Below, one piece after another: positions 33,185 through 41,413 of a stretch of DNA of 44,154 nt. The first letter of the stretch is position 1; each line of letters starts with the position of its first letter. Position numbers and translations under genes: made by a program. Source of the DNA: Betaproteobacteria bacterium (lineage in GTDB: Bacteria > Pseudomonadota > Gammaproteobacteria > Burkholderiales > Thiobacillaceae); contig JACRAU010000026.1 in NCBI GenBank assembly GCA_016234655.1, positions 1-44,154 of the forward strand. Direction: 5' to 3'. The notes beneath the pieces were generated by a model. It saw only the letters and a list, made by a program, of their open reading frames with translations. It was not told where the DNA came from and did not search any database.

Positions 33185-33504
33185 GCGCCAATCACTACAC
33201 CTATCGGGTAACGTGGTCGCCGGAGGATAGCGAATATGTCGGCCTGTGCGCCGAGTTTCCTTCGCTGTCCTGGCTCGCAAAAAGCCCGGAGAAAGCCCTG
33301 GCCGGCATCCGAAAAGTGGTGGCCGATGTCGTCCGTGATCTCCAGGCTTCGGGCGAGAAAGTGCCGGAAGCGTTGGCGGAAAAACGCTACAGCGGCGAAT
33401 TCCGGGTGCGGATTCCGCCCGAGCTGCATCGAGCCCTAACAATCGAAGCGGCAGAACAGAAGGTCAGCCTCAATCGATTGGCCAGCGCGAAGCTAGCGGC
33501 TTAA
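33181..33504 (+). CDS. hicB: HicB-type antitoxin
   Basis: A 107-residue antitoxin with the HicB partial RNase H-like domain (YTYRVTWSPEDSEYVGLCAE, then FPSLSWLAKSPEKALAGI) and a C-terminal ribbon-helix-helix DNA-binding motif (YSGEFRVRIPPELHRALTIE, then SLNRLASAKLA). It is expected to neutralise HicA and repress its own promoter. The pair is closed by the intrinsic terminator at 33534-33558. Confidence 0.87.
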   Translation: MSANHYTYRVTWSPEDSEYVGLCAEFPSLSWLAKSPEKALAGIRKVVADVVRDLQASGEKVPEALAEKRYSGEFRVRIPPELHRALTIEAAEQKVSLNRLASAKLAA

Positions 33505-33533
33505 TCCGCTCCCCCTTCCCCTGTCTGCGCAAC

Positions 33534-33558
33534 AAAAGGCCCTCACCGAGGGCCTTTT
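33534..33558 (+). terminator. Intrinsic terminator after hicAB
   Basis: AAAAGGCCCTC-ACC-GAGGGCCTTTT is a perfect 11-bp stem with a three-base loop and built-in T-run, 30 bases after the hicB stop. The A-tract on the other side lets it work from both directions. Confidence 0.88.
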
Positions 33559-33890
33559 GCCTTTCTGCTGCCGCTGCTTGGTTCAGGCATTGCCCCGTCT
33601 GCCAATGGCAGATCGGGCCCGTAATGGTTGGTGCTCCAGGTAAAGCGCAGGCCGTAGAAGTAGGGCGTGTAGCTGCTGCCGTCCACCTTGCCGCCGTTGA
33701 CCGGGTAGGTCTGGTCCGCGCAGCTCACGGTCGGGTTGCCCAGCCCATCGACGCCGGTGGTGCAGCTCGGCACCGTCACCGTCGCGCTGCCGGCGCGCAG
33801 ATTGTGGTCGCCGTCGAGCAAGGTCAGCGGCATGCTGGCCCGCAGGTCTTGCTTTTGCGCTACGTGGGCTGCGATTAGAATGGCCCGCAT
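33543..33890 (-). pseudogene. Possible gene fragment next to hicAB, function unknown
   Basis: A minus-strand frame reads LTLLDGDHNLRAGSATVTVP, then SCTTGVDGLGNPTVSCADQT and SYTPYFYGLRFTWSTNHYGP. It looks protein-like (balanced composition, paired cysteines), unlike the Arg/Ala/Pro-rich shadows elsewhere, but it runs into the terminator at its 3' end and its ATG overlaps the start of the divergent gene. It may be the decayed end of an extracellular protein. I cannot name the family. Confidence 0.35.
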
Positions 33891-35520
33891 GCGTTCCGTT
33901 CTTTCCTTCCTCTTATTGATCTGCTTGGCCGCGCCGGCACGGGCGGTGGACGAACCCGATATGGCCGCGCGCCTGGTCGGCGCCGGGGCGCCAGATCTGG
34001 CCATGCAGTTGGCCCGCGCCGCCTTGCAGAACAAAGAGGCCGATGCGGCTTGGCGCGATGTGTATTGGTCGGCTGCGGGCAAGAGCCGGCAGCGGCCGGA
34101 TATGAAGCTGCCGCCGCCGCGCGAGCGGGCCGAGCCGGCGGCCTGGGCCGGCTATTACCTGGCCCAGGCCGACCAGGCGGCCGCTCGAAAAAACTGGCCC
34201 GAGGCGCGGGCGTATTGGGCGCGGGCGTTGTGGCGCGAAGGCGTGGAGCCGGCGGCCGTCCGGCGCGCCCAGGCGGGCGTCGTCCAAAGCTGGCTGGCGG
34301 CCGGGCAGATCGCGCGCGGGGCCGAGTTCGTCAATCCGCTCATGCTGCGCCTGCCGCCCGAGGCGGCGAGGCTGGCACCGTCGGCCGAACAGGCGGCCCT
34401 GAACCTGCTCGATGCCCGTCAGCCGAAACCCGCCTTGGACTTGCTCGAGGCACAGGCGGCGCAAAGCCCGCTGCGTGCCCTGGCGGCCTATCGCTTGGAG
34501 CGGCTGGCGCCGGAACAGGCCGAGGCGCAATTGCGCGGCCAGGCCCAGGGCGCGGCGGCGGCCATGGCCTGGCAAGGCCTGCGCCGCCTGGCCGACGACA
34601 GGGGCGACGCGGCGCTGCTGGTGGAGAGCCTGGAGCGCCTGGTGGGCCTGGAGCCGGCTTGGTCGCGTCATGCCGTCGATCTGTGGCGGGCCTATTTTGT
34701 CTTGGCCGAGGCGACGGCCAACCGCCAGCATTGGCTGGTGGGCATGGACGCGCTGTGGTTGAGCCAGGCGAAGGCGCGCCTGGCGAAGTCGCCGCACGAG
34801 GCGCGGGCCTTGTTGGCCTGGCTGGCGCATCGCGGCGGCGACGCCAAACTGCGCGCGCAGGCGACGGAGGCCTTGGCGGATAGCCTGGGCAATTGGGCGC
34901 CGCGCGTGTTGGGCGATGCGCCGTTCGCGCTGCCGCGTCTGGCCGAGACGCTGCGTTATCGTCTGGGCAAGCAAGCGCGGGCCACGGGCGATATCGCCTT
35001 GGCGGCCGGCTGGTGGGAAGGCGTGGCGGCGGCCGTCGCGGCCTTGCCGCCACGGGTTTGGTATTTGCAGCAGGCCGAGATCAATGTCCAGGTCCGCCAC
35101 GATGCGCGCGCGCTCGAATGGCTGAACCTGGCGCTGGCCTTGCGCGAGCCCTTGACCGAGGCGGAGACCGTGTCGGTATTGGCCCAAGCCGATGCGCTGT
35201 TGCGTCGGGGCCGGGTCGACGAGATCGAACCGATCGCGCGCCAGGTCTTCGTTTACGCCTTTCCCGCGCGACTGCGCGGCGTCTGGCAATTGCGCGGCGC
35301 GGTGGCCGAGCGGCGCGGCCGTTGGGCCGAGGCGGCCGCGCATTATCTGTTGGCGGCGGCCGATGCCTCGGACGAGCAGGCCCTGCACGCGCGCCGGCAT
35401 GCCGCCCAGGACCTGGAGCGCGCCGGCCTGATCGACGATGTGGTGCGGCAGGATTCCTTGCTCAAGCCGGCCCAGGACGGCGGCAATGCGGGCCCCGGCA
35501 ATGCAAGTTCGGCGCGCTGA
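33889..35520 (+). CDS. Exported helical-repeat (TPR-like) protein
   Basis: A 543-residue protein with a signal peptide (MRSVLSFLLLICLAAPARAV) and a body made of Ala/Leu-rich helical pairs with TPR-like spacing (AAWAGYYLAQADQAAARKNW, WPEARAYWARALW, WAEAAAHYLLAAAD). It is probably periplasmic and acts in protein contacts; no catalytic motif is seen. A start nine bases earlier (ATG at 33880) is possible. The last codons overlap the ogt start region, so the two genes are co-transcribed. It may be a family conserved in betaproteobacteria at this place; that is from memory. Confidence 0.78.
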   Translation: MRSVLSFLLLICLAAPARAVDEPDMAARLVGAGAPDLAMQLARAALQNKEADAAWRDVYWSAAGKSRQRPDMKLPPPRERAEPAAWAGYYLAQADQAAARKNWPEARAYWARALWREGVEPAAVRRAQAGVVQSWLAAGQIARGAEFVNPLMLRLPPEAARLAPSAEQAALNLLDARQPKPALDLLEAQAAQSPLRALAAYRLERLAPEQAEAQLRGQAQGAAAAMAWQGLRRLADDRGDAALLVESLERLVGLEPAWSRHAVDLWRAYFVLAEATANRQHWLVGMDALWLSQAKARLAKSPHEARALLAWLAHRGGDAKLRAQATEALADSLGNWAPRVLGDAPFALPRLAETLRYRLGKQARATGDIALAAGWWEGVAAAVAALPPRVWYLQQAEINVQVRHDARALEWLNLALALREPLTEAETVSVLAQADALLRRGRVDEIEPIARQVFVYAFPARLRGVWQLRGAVAERRGRWAEAAAHYLLAAADASDEQALHARRHAAQDLERAGLIDDVVRQDSLLKPAQDGGNAGPGNASSAR

Positions 35521-35980
35521 TTTCGATGCCTGCCTGAGCTTGCCGTTCACGGTATTGGGCGTGCGCATCCGCGATCACGCACTGACTCATCTCGAATTCC
35601 TGCCGCTCGGCACGCCGAGCCGCGCGTCCGGCGATGTCCTGGTGGCGGACCTGGCCGCGCAGTTGCGGGCCTACCTGGCCGATCCGGCCTATCGTTTCGA
35701 TTTGCCCTTCGAGTTGCACGGCACGCCGTTCCGGCAACGGGTATGGCAAGCGCTGATGCAGATACCGGTCGGCGAGACCCGCGCCTACGGCGACATCGCG
35801 CGCCAGCTCGATTCGAGCCCGCGTGCGGTCGGCCAGGCCTTGGGCGACAACCCCTTGCCTATCGTGGTGCCCTGCCACCGGGTGGTGTCGAGCGCGGGTC
35901 TGGGCGGCTTCAATCATCACGCGTCGGGCGCCGCCGTCGAGATCAAGCGCTGGCTGCTCCGGCATGAGCGTGCGATCTAA
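35501..35980 (+). CDS. ogt: Methylated-DNA--protein-cysteine methyltransferase
   Basis: A 159-residue suicide enzyme that removes O6-alkyl groups from guanine by transfer to its cysteine. The active site is IVVPCHRVV, preceded by the helix-turn-helix and arginine-finger segment (GTPFRQRVWQALMQIPVGET, then RAVGQALGDNPLP) and followed by LGGFNHHASG. The start at MQVRRADF is chosen; ATG at 35486 is also possible. It overlaps the upstream repeat-protein gene by 20 bases and is followed by xerD after 22 bases. Confidence 0.93.
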   Translation: MQVRRADFDACLSLPFTVLGVRIRDHALTHLEFLPLGTPSRASGDVLVADLAAQLRAYLADPAYRFDLPFELHGTPFRQRVWQALMQIPVGETRAYGDIARQLDSSPRAVGQALGDNPLPIVVPCHRVVSSAGLGGFNHHASGAAVEIKRWLLRHERAI

Positions 35981-36002
35981 GCCAGCGGCGCGAAGCGCCT
36001 CG

Positions 36003-36932
36003 ATGGCCCTCTCCCCCGCAAGCGGGGGAGAGTTAGGAGAGAGGGCGCAGTCCTTGCTCGACGGTTTCTGCGATGCGCTGTGGTTGGAAGACGGCCTGTC
36101 GCCACGCACCCTGGAGAGCTACCGGCGCGACCTCGCGCAATTCTTCGCCTGGCTGGCCGAGCGCGGCGGCGAGCCGCTCGCCGCCGGCAAGGCCGACATC
36201 GAACAGTTCCTCGCCCACCGCACCCTGGGTCAGGGTGTCGCGGCCCGTAGCCTGGCGCGCCAGCTCTCGGCCATGAAGCGTTTCTATCGCCACTGCCTGC
36301 GCGAGGGGCGCAGGGCCGACGACCCCACGCTGATCATCGAGCCGCCGCGCCTGCCTCGCGCTTTGCCCAAGAGCCTGACCGAGGCCGATGTCGAGGCCCT
36401 GCTCGATGCGCCGGCCACCGAAACGGCCCTGGGCCTGCGCGACCGCGCGATGCTTGAGCTGCTGTATGCCGCCGGCTTTCGCGTGTCGGAACTGGTGCAG
36501 TTGCCGATGGCGGCGGTGAGCCTGGACATGGGCGTGGTTCGCATCTTCGGCAAGGGCTCGAAGGAGCGCCTGGTGCCGGTGGGCGAGCTGGCCTTGGATT
36601 GGCTCAGGCGTTATCTGAAGGTCGCACGGCCTGAACTGCTCGGCCCGCGCGCGAGCGAGGCCCTGTTCGTCACCGCGCGCGGCGGTGCGATGACCCGCCA
36701 GGCCTTCTGGTATCTGATCAAGCGTTATGCCTCGCAGGCCGGCATCGGTGTGCCGTTATCGCCGCACACCTTGCGCCACGCCTTCGCCACGCACCTGCTC
36801 AACCACGGCGCCGACCTGCGCGTGGTGCAGATGTTGCTCGGCCACGCCGACATCTCGACCACGCAGATATATACCCATGTCGCGCGCGAGCGGCTGAAGC
36901 AGTTGCACGCCGCGCATCATCCGCGCGGCTGA
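36003..36932 (+). CDS. xerD: Tyrosine site-specific recombinase XerD
   Basis: A 309-residue recombinase that, with XerC, resolves chromosome dimers at dif. The N-terminal SAM-like domain includes FCDALWLEDGLSPRTLESYR. The catalytic residues are visible: Arg in AGFRVSELVQL, Lys in GKGSKERLVPVG, HTLRHAFATHLL with His and Arg, His in LLGHADISTTQIYTHV, and the Tyr nucleophile in IYTHVARE. The ATG at 36003 places the first 14 or so codons inside a CCCTC/GAGGG hairpin repeat. A TTG at 36054, after GAGGG and eight bases, would give the usual XerD N-terminal length, so the repeat may lie in the leader instead. Confidence 0.94.
   Translation: MALSPASGGELGERAQSLLDGFCDALWLEDGLSPRTLESYRRDLAQFFAWLAERGGEPLAAGKADIEQFLAHRTLGQGVAARSLARQLSAMKRFYRHCLREGRRADDPTLIIEPPRLPRALPKSLTEADVEALLDAPATETALGLRDRAMLELLYAAGFRVSELVQLPMAAVSLDMGVVRIFGKGSKERLVPVGELALDWLRRYLKVARPELLGPRASEALFVTARGGAMTRQAFWYLIKRYASQAGIGVPLSPHTLRHAFATHLLNHGADLRVVQMLLGHADISTTQIYTHVARERLKQLHAAHHPRG
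36006..36046. repeat. Palindromic CCCTC/GAGGG repeat, copy 4, at the start of xerD
   Basis: An 11-bp perfect stem CTCTCCCCCGC-AA-GCGGGGGAGAG (36009-36032) lies within outer arms GCCCTCTC/GAGAGGGC (36006-36013 and 36039-36046). The element lies in or directly ahead of the xerD coding region. Confidence 0.8.
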
Positions 36933-36972
36933 GCAACAAGGGCTTATCTCGCACGGCTTCGTCGGCGATCGA

Positions 36973-37036
36973 GGCCGGGCATTCCCGGCCGCGCCTTGTA
37001 TACTGGCTCGGCCCACGGCGAGATGTCCGCCGTTTT
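36973..37036 (+). terminator. Hairpins downstream of xerD
   Basis: Two stems follow xerD: GGCCGGG-CATT-CCCGGCC (36973-36990) without a T-run, and CGGCG-AGATGTC-CGCCG (37016-37032) followed by TTTT. The second is a weak intrinsic-terminator candidate. Confidence 0.4.
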
Positions 37037-37087
37037 GTTAACGAAAAGCTATAACGACACAATCAACCATGCGAGGAGCGGCTGGAC

Positions 37088-39391
37088 GTGGAGTTCCAGA
37101 ACTCGTTTGCCGGCCTGTTGCGCAAAGCGGTGGTATCGGTTTTGATCGCGGGCACGCTAGTCCTGGTCGCCTATGGCGGCTATAGCCGGCAGCGTGAAGA
37201 ATTGGAGGTGCGCGAGAACCTCGGCATCTTGTCCAGCTTTCTCGCCTCCGCCTCTCAATCGTTCTTCGACAATATCGGCAACGGCATGGGGCCGTTGGGC
37301 CGCCTGCTCGAACAGCGGGATGTCCTGCATCACCCCGAGAGGGTACGGCCGCATCTGCTGGAGTTCCGGGAACGCTACCCGGAAGTGACGGCGATGGCGG
37401 TGTTCGAGCCGGATGGCAGGATGCTGGTCAACACCGCGGTGAAAACGGGCGGCGCGCTTCCCGATTTCAGGAAAGACCCGCCGTATCTGAGCCAGTTGCT
37501 GCGAGACATGGCGAACCCCGGTGCTTATGTGGTTTCACCGCCGGAGTTCGGCAAGGCGATTCAACGTTGGCGCTTCACGATCCGTCATGTCGTCAGGGAT
37601 CGGCAAGGCCATCCTTTGTTTCTGGTGCAGGCGGCGATTCCGCTCGAACGCGACGGCACCTTTCTGCACCGCCTGCCCGTGCCGGCGAGCAGCCACATCG
37701 GCTTGCTGCGCGGCGACGGCCACGAACAGGCACGTTGGCCGGTGGCGGACGCCAATGCAGTCTATGGCCGGGCCGCCGGGAACCCCATGGCCCGGACGAT
37801 CCGGGCCAAGCCGGGCCAGGAGTCCGGTTTCCTCGATGGCGGCGCGATGTGGTTCTCGAATGCCGACGACCGTATCGGCGCTTTCACGCGGCTGGCCGGA
37901 CTCGATATGTACGCCTATGTATCGGTGCCGGGCGATTATGTTTGGCAGCGCTGGTGGCGGCAGAACACGCCCGTCTATTCGGCCTTCGCGATCTTTTTCG
38001 GCATCTTTTCCGTCATTGCCTTTTGGGTGGGCCGGCGCGAACGATCACACAGCTTGGAATTGGTCAGCCAGGCCCGGCGCGATTCGCTGACCGGCCTGCC
38101 GAATCGCTTGGCGGCGGAAGAGACGCTGGCATGGTGTATCCGCATGGCGCGGGCCATGCGTCAGCGCTGCGCGGTCCTGTTCGTGGACATCGACCGTTTC
38201 AAGGATGTCAACGATTCCTACGGCCACGATGTGGGCGACCTGCTGCTGAAAGAGGTCGCCAAGGTGATCCAGGGCGGCCTGCGCGAGGGTAGTTTCCTGA
38301 GCCGGCTGGGCGGCGACGAATTCCTCGCCATCCTGCCGGCTTGCGACCAGGACACGGCCGCATTGATCAGCCAGCGGCTGTTGGACCTGTTCCAGGGGTC
38401 CTTGCACGTCGGCGAGCGCCAGCTCGCCGTGACCCCCTCCATCGGTGTCGCCATCTTCCCCGAGCATGGCGAGGATATCGGTACCCTGCTCAAGCATGCC
38501 GATACCGCCATGTATGAAGCCAAGCGCCAAGGCCGCAACGCATTCTCGCTCTATATGGACCAGCTTGGCGAACGGGTTAGGCACCGTGTCCATATGGAGC
38601 AAGAGCTGCGCGAGGCGATCAAGCAGGGCTCGTTCATCCTGGACTATCAGCCGGTGGTCGATATGGGCACGGGGAAACCCGTGGGCGGCGAGGCCTTGGT
38701 TCGCTGGGTCGACCGGGACGGCAGGGTGATCCCGCCTAGCGAGTTCATCGATATCGCCGAGGATTCCGGTTTGATCTGCCAGCTGGGCGAGTGGGTGTTG
38801 CGCAGCTTGTGCGCGCAATTGGCGGACTGGAAAAAGGCGGCGCCCGATCTGTGGATCGCGATGAATGTATCGCCGCGCCAGTTCCAGGATCGGAAGTTCA
38901 TCGCCAATATCGAAGATATCCTGCGGGAAACGGGCACGGATGCGAGCCGGCTCGTGGTCGAGATCACCGAGACGACCGCGATGGAAAACCCGGAGATGAG
39001 CCTGGCCACGATGGAGCGCTTGAGGGCGATGGGTATCCGGATCGCCATCGACGATTTCGGCACGGGCTATTCTTCCTTGAGTTACTTGAAGCGCATTCCG
39101 TCGGACAAGATCAAGATCGATAAATCGTTCGTGAGCGGAATCGACATCAATGCCCACGATACCGGCATCGTCCAAACCATCCTGGCCATGACGGCGATGC
39201 TGCAAAAGGCGGCCGTGGCGGAAGGCATCGAAACCGAGGCGCAGTTCAATGCCTTGCGGGAGTTGGGCTGCGAATATGGCCAGGGCTATTGGATCGGCCG
39301 GCCCGTTCCACCGGACCGGTTTTTGTCGCTGGTCACGCGAAACGAGCCGTTGGTTGCTTGCGTGCCGGCCCGGTCGTCGGCCGTCGGGTGA
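37088..39391 (+). CDS. Membrane sensor GGDEF-EAL protein
   Basis: A 767-residue protein: membrane helix (about residues 12-30), a periplasmic region of about 265 residues with Cache-like features (VTAMAVFEPDGRMLVNT; LAGLDMYAYVSVPGDY), a second helix (about 298-316), then GGDEF with the intact motif at 408-412 and EAL with E535-A-L, NVSPRQF, IDDFGTGYSS and KIDKSF. The RxxD inhibitory site is not conserved (REGS). Cyclic di-GMP synthesis and breakdown are both possible, controlled by an extracellular small molecule. The start codon is GTG, supported by GAGGAG nine bases upstream. Single gene. Confidence 0.93.
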   Translation: MEFQNSFAGLLRKAVVSVLIAGTLVLVAYGGYSRQREELEVRENLGILSSFLASASQSFFDNIGNGMGPLGRLLEQRDVLHHPERVRPHLLEFRERYPEVTAMAVFEPDGRMLVNTAVKTGGALPDFRKDPPYLSQLLRDMANPGAYVVSPPEFGKAIQRWRFTIRHVVRDRQGHPLFLVQAAIPLERDGTFLHRLPVPASSHIGLLRGDGHEQARWPVADANAVYGRAAGNPMARTIRAKPGQESGFLDGGAMWFSNADDRIGAFTRLAGLDMYAYVSVPGDYVWQRWWRQNTPVYSAFAIFFGIFSVIAFWVGRRERSHSLELVSQARRDSLTGLPNRLAAEETLAWCIRMARAMRQRCAVLFVDIDRFKDVNDSYGHDVGDLLLKEVAKVIQGGLREGSFLSRLGGDEFLAILPACDQDTAALISQRLLDLFQGSLHVGERQLAVTPSIGVAIFPEHGEDIGTLLKHADTAMYEAKRQGRNAFSLYMDQLGERVRHRVHMEQELREAIKQGSFILDYQPVVDMGTGKPVGGEALVRWVDRDGRVIPPSEFIDIAEDSGLICQLGEWVLRSLCAQLADWKKAAPDLWIAMNVSPRQFQDRKFIANIEDILRETGTDASRLVVEITETTAMENPEMSLATMERLRAMGIRIAIDDFGTGYSSLSYLKRIPSDKIKIDKSFVSGIDINAHDTGIVQTILAMTAMLQKAAVAEGIETEAQFNALRELGCEYGQGYWIGRPVPPDRFLSLVTRNEPLVACVPARSSAVG

Positions 39392-39495
39392 GTAGCGGGC
39401 CGCTGGCGGCGGGATGGCGCGGAAAGCAAGATTGGACAAGTAACAAACCGGACCCTCCGGGCCGTGGGATCGGGCTCCGGCGCGAAACTATTCTC

Positions 39496-39524
39496 TTGAT
39501 GGAATATTCCATATAGGTTATAAA
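39496..39524 (+). promoter_or_regulatory. Promoter and palindromic operator of the higBA locus
   Basis: TTGATG (39496-39501) and TATAAA (39519-39524) are spaced by 17 bases, and a perfect 14-bp palindrome ATGGAATATTCCAT (39499-39512) overlaps the -35 box. This is where a HigA-type autorepressor would bind. The higB ATG at 39530 is so close that the message would be nearly leaderless. Confidence 0.6.
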
Positions 39525-39529
39525 AAACT

Positions 39530-39890
39530 ATGAAATGGGAGATCGAGTACACCGACGAATTCGGGGCGTGGTGGGATGGGCTCACCGAGGCCGAGCAAGA
39601 ATCGTAAGGGCAAGCGTGAAATTGCTTGGGGATTTTGGGCCGGGGCTGCGGTTTCCCCACGGCAGCGGCATCAACGGCTCGCGGCACGACCACATGCGCG
39701 AGCTACGCGTCCAACATGCCGGCCTTATCGAGTGTTGTATGCGTTCGATCCCCGGCGCTGCGCGATTCTGTTGATCGGCGGCGACAAGACCGGCAACGAT
39801 CGCTGGTATGAAGAGAATGTGCCGTTGGCGGATCGCTTGTACGACGAACACTTGGCGGCACTACGGAAGGAAGGACTGAACGATGGCTAA
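39530..39890 (+). pseudogene. HigB/Gp49-like toxin gene broken by two frameshifts
   Basis: Three successive frames give one toxin. First comes MKWEIEYTDEFGAWWDGLTE followed by AEQES and TAA at 39605. In the second frame is VRASVKLLGDFGPGLRFPHG, then NGSRHDHMRELRVQHAG. In the third is RPYRVLYAFDPRRCAILLIG, then GDKTGNDRWYEE to the stop at 39890. Together this is the RelE-superfamily HigB (phage Gp49-like) mRNA interferase. One lost base near 39603 and a 4-base loss near 39720 (one GGCC unit) explain the shifts. The toxin is therefore probably inactive, while the antitoxin that overlaps its last eight bases is intact. Confidence 0.82.
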
Positions 39891-40188
39891 GAAATTTTCT
39901 GAACTGGAAGCGAAGATGTCGCTGGAGTCACGCGAGCGTTCCGATGCGCTTTACCGCAAACTGCTGGCCGAAATGCCGCTCAATGAATTGCGGCAGGCCA
40001 GAGCCTTGTCTCAAGTGAAACTGGCCGAGACCCTGCACGTCAACCAGGCGGCCGTTTCCAAGATCGAGCGGCGCACCGACATGTACATCAGTACACTACG
40101 CGCCTATATCCGCGCCATGGGCGGCGACTTGGAGATCGTCGCCAAGTTTCCCGATGGCGAGGTGAAAATCGCGAATTTTGCAGAATAG
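39883..40188 (+). CDS. higA: HigA-type XRE antitoxin
   Basis: A 101-residue antitoxin with a Cro/CI helix-turn-helix (LRQARALSQVKLAETLHVNQ, then AAVSKIERRTDMYISTLRAY) and the C-terminal MGGDLEIVAKFPDGEVKI strand typical of HigA partners of Gp49-like toxins. It should bind the palindrome at 39499-39512. It overlaps the 3' end of the broken higB by eight bases. The stretch from here to about 40890 is visibly richer in A and T than the rest of the window, consistent with acquisition by transfer. Confidence 0.88.
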   Translation: MAKKFSELEAKMSLESRERSDALYRKLLAEMPLNELRQARALSQVKLAETLHVNQAAVSKIERRTDMYISTLRAYIRAMGGDLEIVAKFPDGEVKIANFAE

Positions 40189-40210
40189 TTGCTGATATCC
40201 GCCTCTAACG

Positions 40211-40762
40211 ATGGATCGAGTAACCCCAACGCAGCGATCCCGCATGATGGCGGCGGTGGGTCCAAAAAACACGGCGCCGGAACTCTTCGTACGCCGCCGC
40301 CTTCATGCTGCCGGTTATCGGTATCGGCTGCACGTGGAGATGCTTCCTGGTAAACCCGATATCGTTCTGCATCGCTTCCGATTGGCAATCTTCGTGAACG
40401 GTTGCTTTTGGCATGGACACAATTGCCAACGTGGAAAGCGCCCGGCATCAAACGCTAGTTTCTGGAATGCCAAGCTCGACAAGAACATAAAACGCGACCG
40501 CCGCATCAAAAGAGAACTGCACGCATTGGGCTGGTCGTACATAACTATCAGGGAATGTCGACTCGCCGAGGGTACCTCATTCCGATGCTGGGTTACGAAC
40601 ACGCACTCCACCTCGCCCAAGAACGCAACGGTGCGGTCAGCGAGTACGCCGGCGAGATTCGCAGACGTGGCAGCACGTGGGGCCGCATCTACGGTGCTTG
40701 CCCTTGCCGAAAATCTGCCCAAGATAGTCGATAGCTCTTCCGTTTCTGATGATGCGGAATAA
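40211..40762 (+). CDS. vsr: Very short patch repair endonuclease Vsr-like, with unusual C-terminal tail
   Basis: Vsr nicks T:G mismatches left by deamination of 5-methylcytosine. The N-terminal 115 or so residues fit well: TPTQRSRMMAAVGPKNTAPE at the start, LPGKPDIVLHRFRLAIFVNG with the catalytic Asp, CFWHGHNC with metal ligands, SFWNAKLDKNIKRD and LGWSYITIRECRL. After that the usual protein ends, but this frame runs on for about 65 residues of low-complexity sequence that does not look like Vsr. A separate frame at 40585-40734 (MLGYEHALHLAQERNGAVSE and onward) looks more protein-like over the same bases. No cytosine methyltransferase gene is in the window, so this is an orphan, probably a leftover of a restriction-modification locus. 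Confidence 0.8.
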   Translation: MDRVTPTQRSRMMAAVGPKNTAPELFVRRRLHAAGYRYRLHVEMLPGKPDIVLHRFRLAIFVNGCFWHGHNCQRGKRPASNASFWNAKLDKNIKRDRRIKRELHALGWSYITIRECRLAEGTSFRCWVTNTHSTSPKNATVRSASTPARFADVAARGAASTVLALAENLPKIVDSSSVSDDAE

Positions 40763-40899
40763 GTCGAAGCATATGATTGATCTTGGGGCCGGGGCAAAGG
40801 AATATTTTATTGGAATAATTTTCACTGCTGGAGCGTCTTTATCTGCAGCAGGGCGTTTTGTGTTTCTGCGACGATAAACCCTAATTCAGGAGACTTTAT

Positions 40900-41355
40900 A
40901 TGAAACGAGTATTGCGTGCGGCGATGGTGGCGGTAAGCGCCTTGGTTTGTATCGGTCTGATCCAGCCGGTCGAGGCGGCGCAGAAGGCGGCCAAGCAAAA
41001 GGCCCAGGACGATATGGCCAAGGTTGTCATCCAGGTCAGCGACAACGATCCGGCCAAGTGGGCCTTGGCGCTCAACAACGCCAAGAACGTGCAGGAGGAT
41101 TTGGGCAAGGACAAGGTCAAGATCGAGATCGTGGCCTATGGCCCGGGCCTGGGTATGGTCAAACTCGATTCCGCCGTGGCGCCCCGCGTCGCCGAGGCGG
41201 TGGCCGATGGCGTCGCGGTGGTGGCGTGCGAAAACACCATGCGCAAGCAGAAGCTGAGCCAGGCCGACATGCTGCCCAATCTCGGTTATGCGAAGGCCGG
41301 CGTGGTTGAGCTCATGCAAAAACAAAAAGAAGGCTACGCCTACATTCGTCCGTAA
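40900..41355 (+). CDS. Periplasmic DsrE/DsrF-like protein
   Basis: A 151-residue protein with a signal peptide (cleavage near PVEAAQ, about residue 26) and a DsrE-family domain of the COG1416 type: KVVIQVSDNDPAKWALALNN, then VKIEIVAYGPGLGMV, a conserved cysteine in VACENTM and the end GVVELMQKQKEGYAYIRP. Members are linked to sulfur relay or oxidation but are not firmly characterised; the export signal puts this one in the periplasm. The RBS is strong (CAGGAG eight bases before the ATG). It converges on a TauE/SafE sulfite-exporter gene, which fits a sulfur context. Confidence 0.87.
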   Translation: MKRVLRAAMVAVSALVCIGLIQPVEAAQKAAKQKAQDDMAKVVIQVSDNDPAKWALALNNAKNVQEDLGKDKVKIEIVAYGPGLGMVKLDSAVAPRVAEAVADGVAVVACENTMRKQKLSQADMLPNLGYAKAGVVELMQKQKEGYAYIRP

Positions 41356-41361
41356 GTGGGG

Positions 41362-41380
41362 TGGGGGCGCAATGCCCCCA
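41362..41380. terminator. Hairpin between convergent DsrE-like and TauE/SafE genes
   Basis: TGGGGGC-GCAAT-GCCCCCA is a perfect 7-bp stem, 7 bases after the DsrE-like stop. It lacks a T-run, so its role as a terminator is only likely. Confidence 0.45.
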
Positions 41381-41413
41381 GTCGGCCCAGTATTCCCAGC
41401 GTCCCCGATCGAC

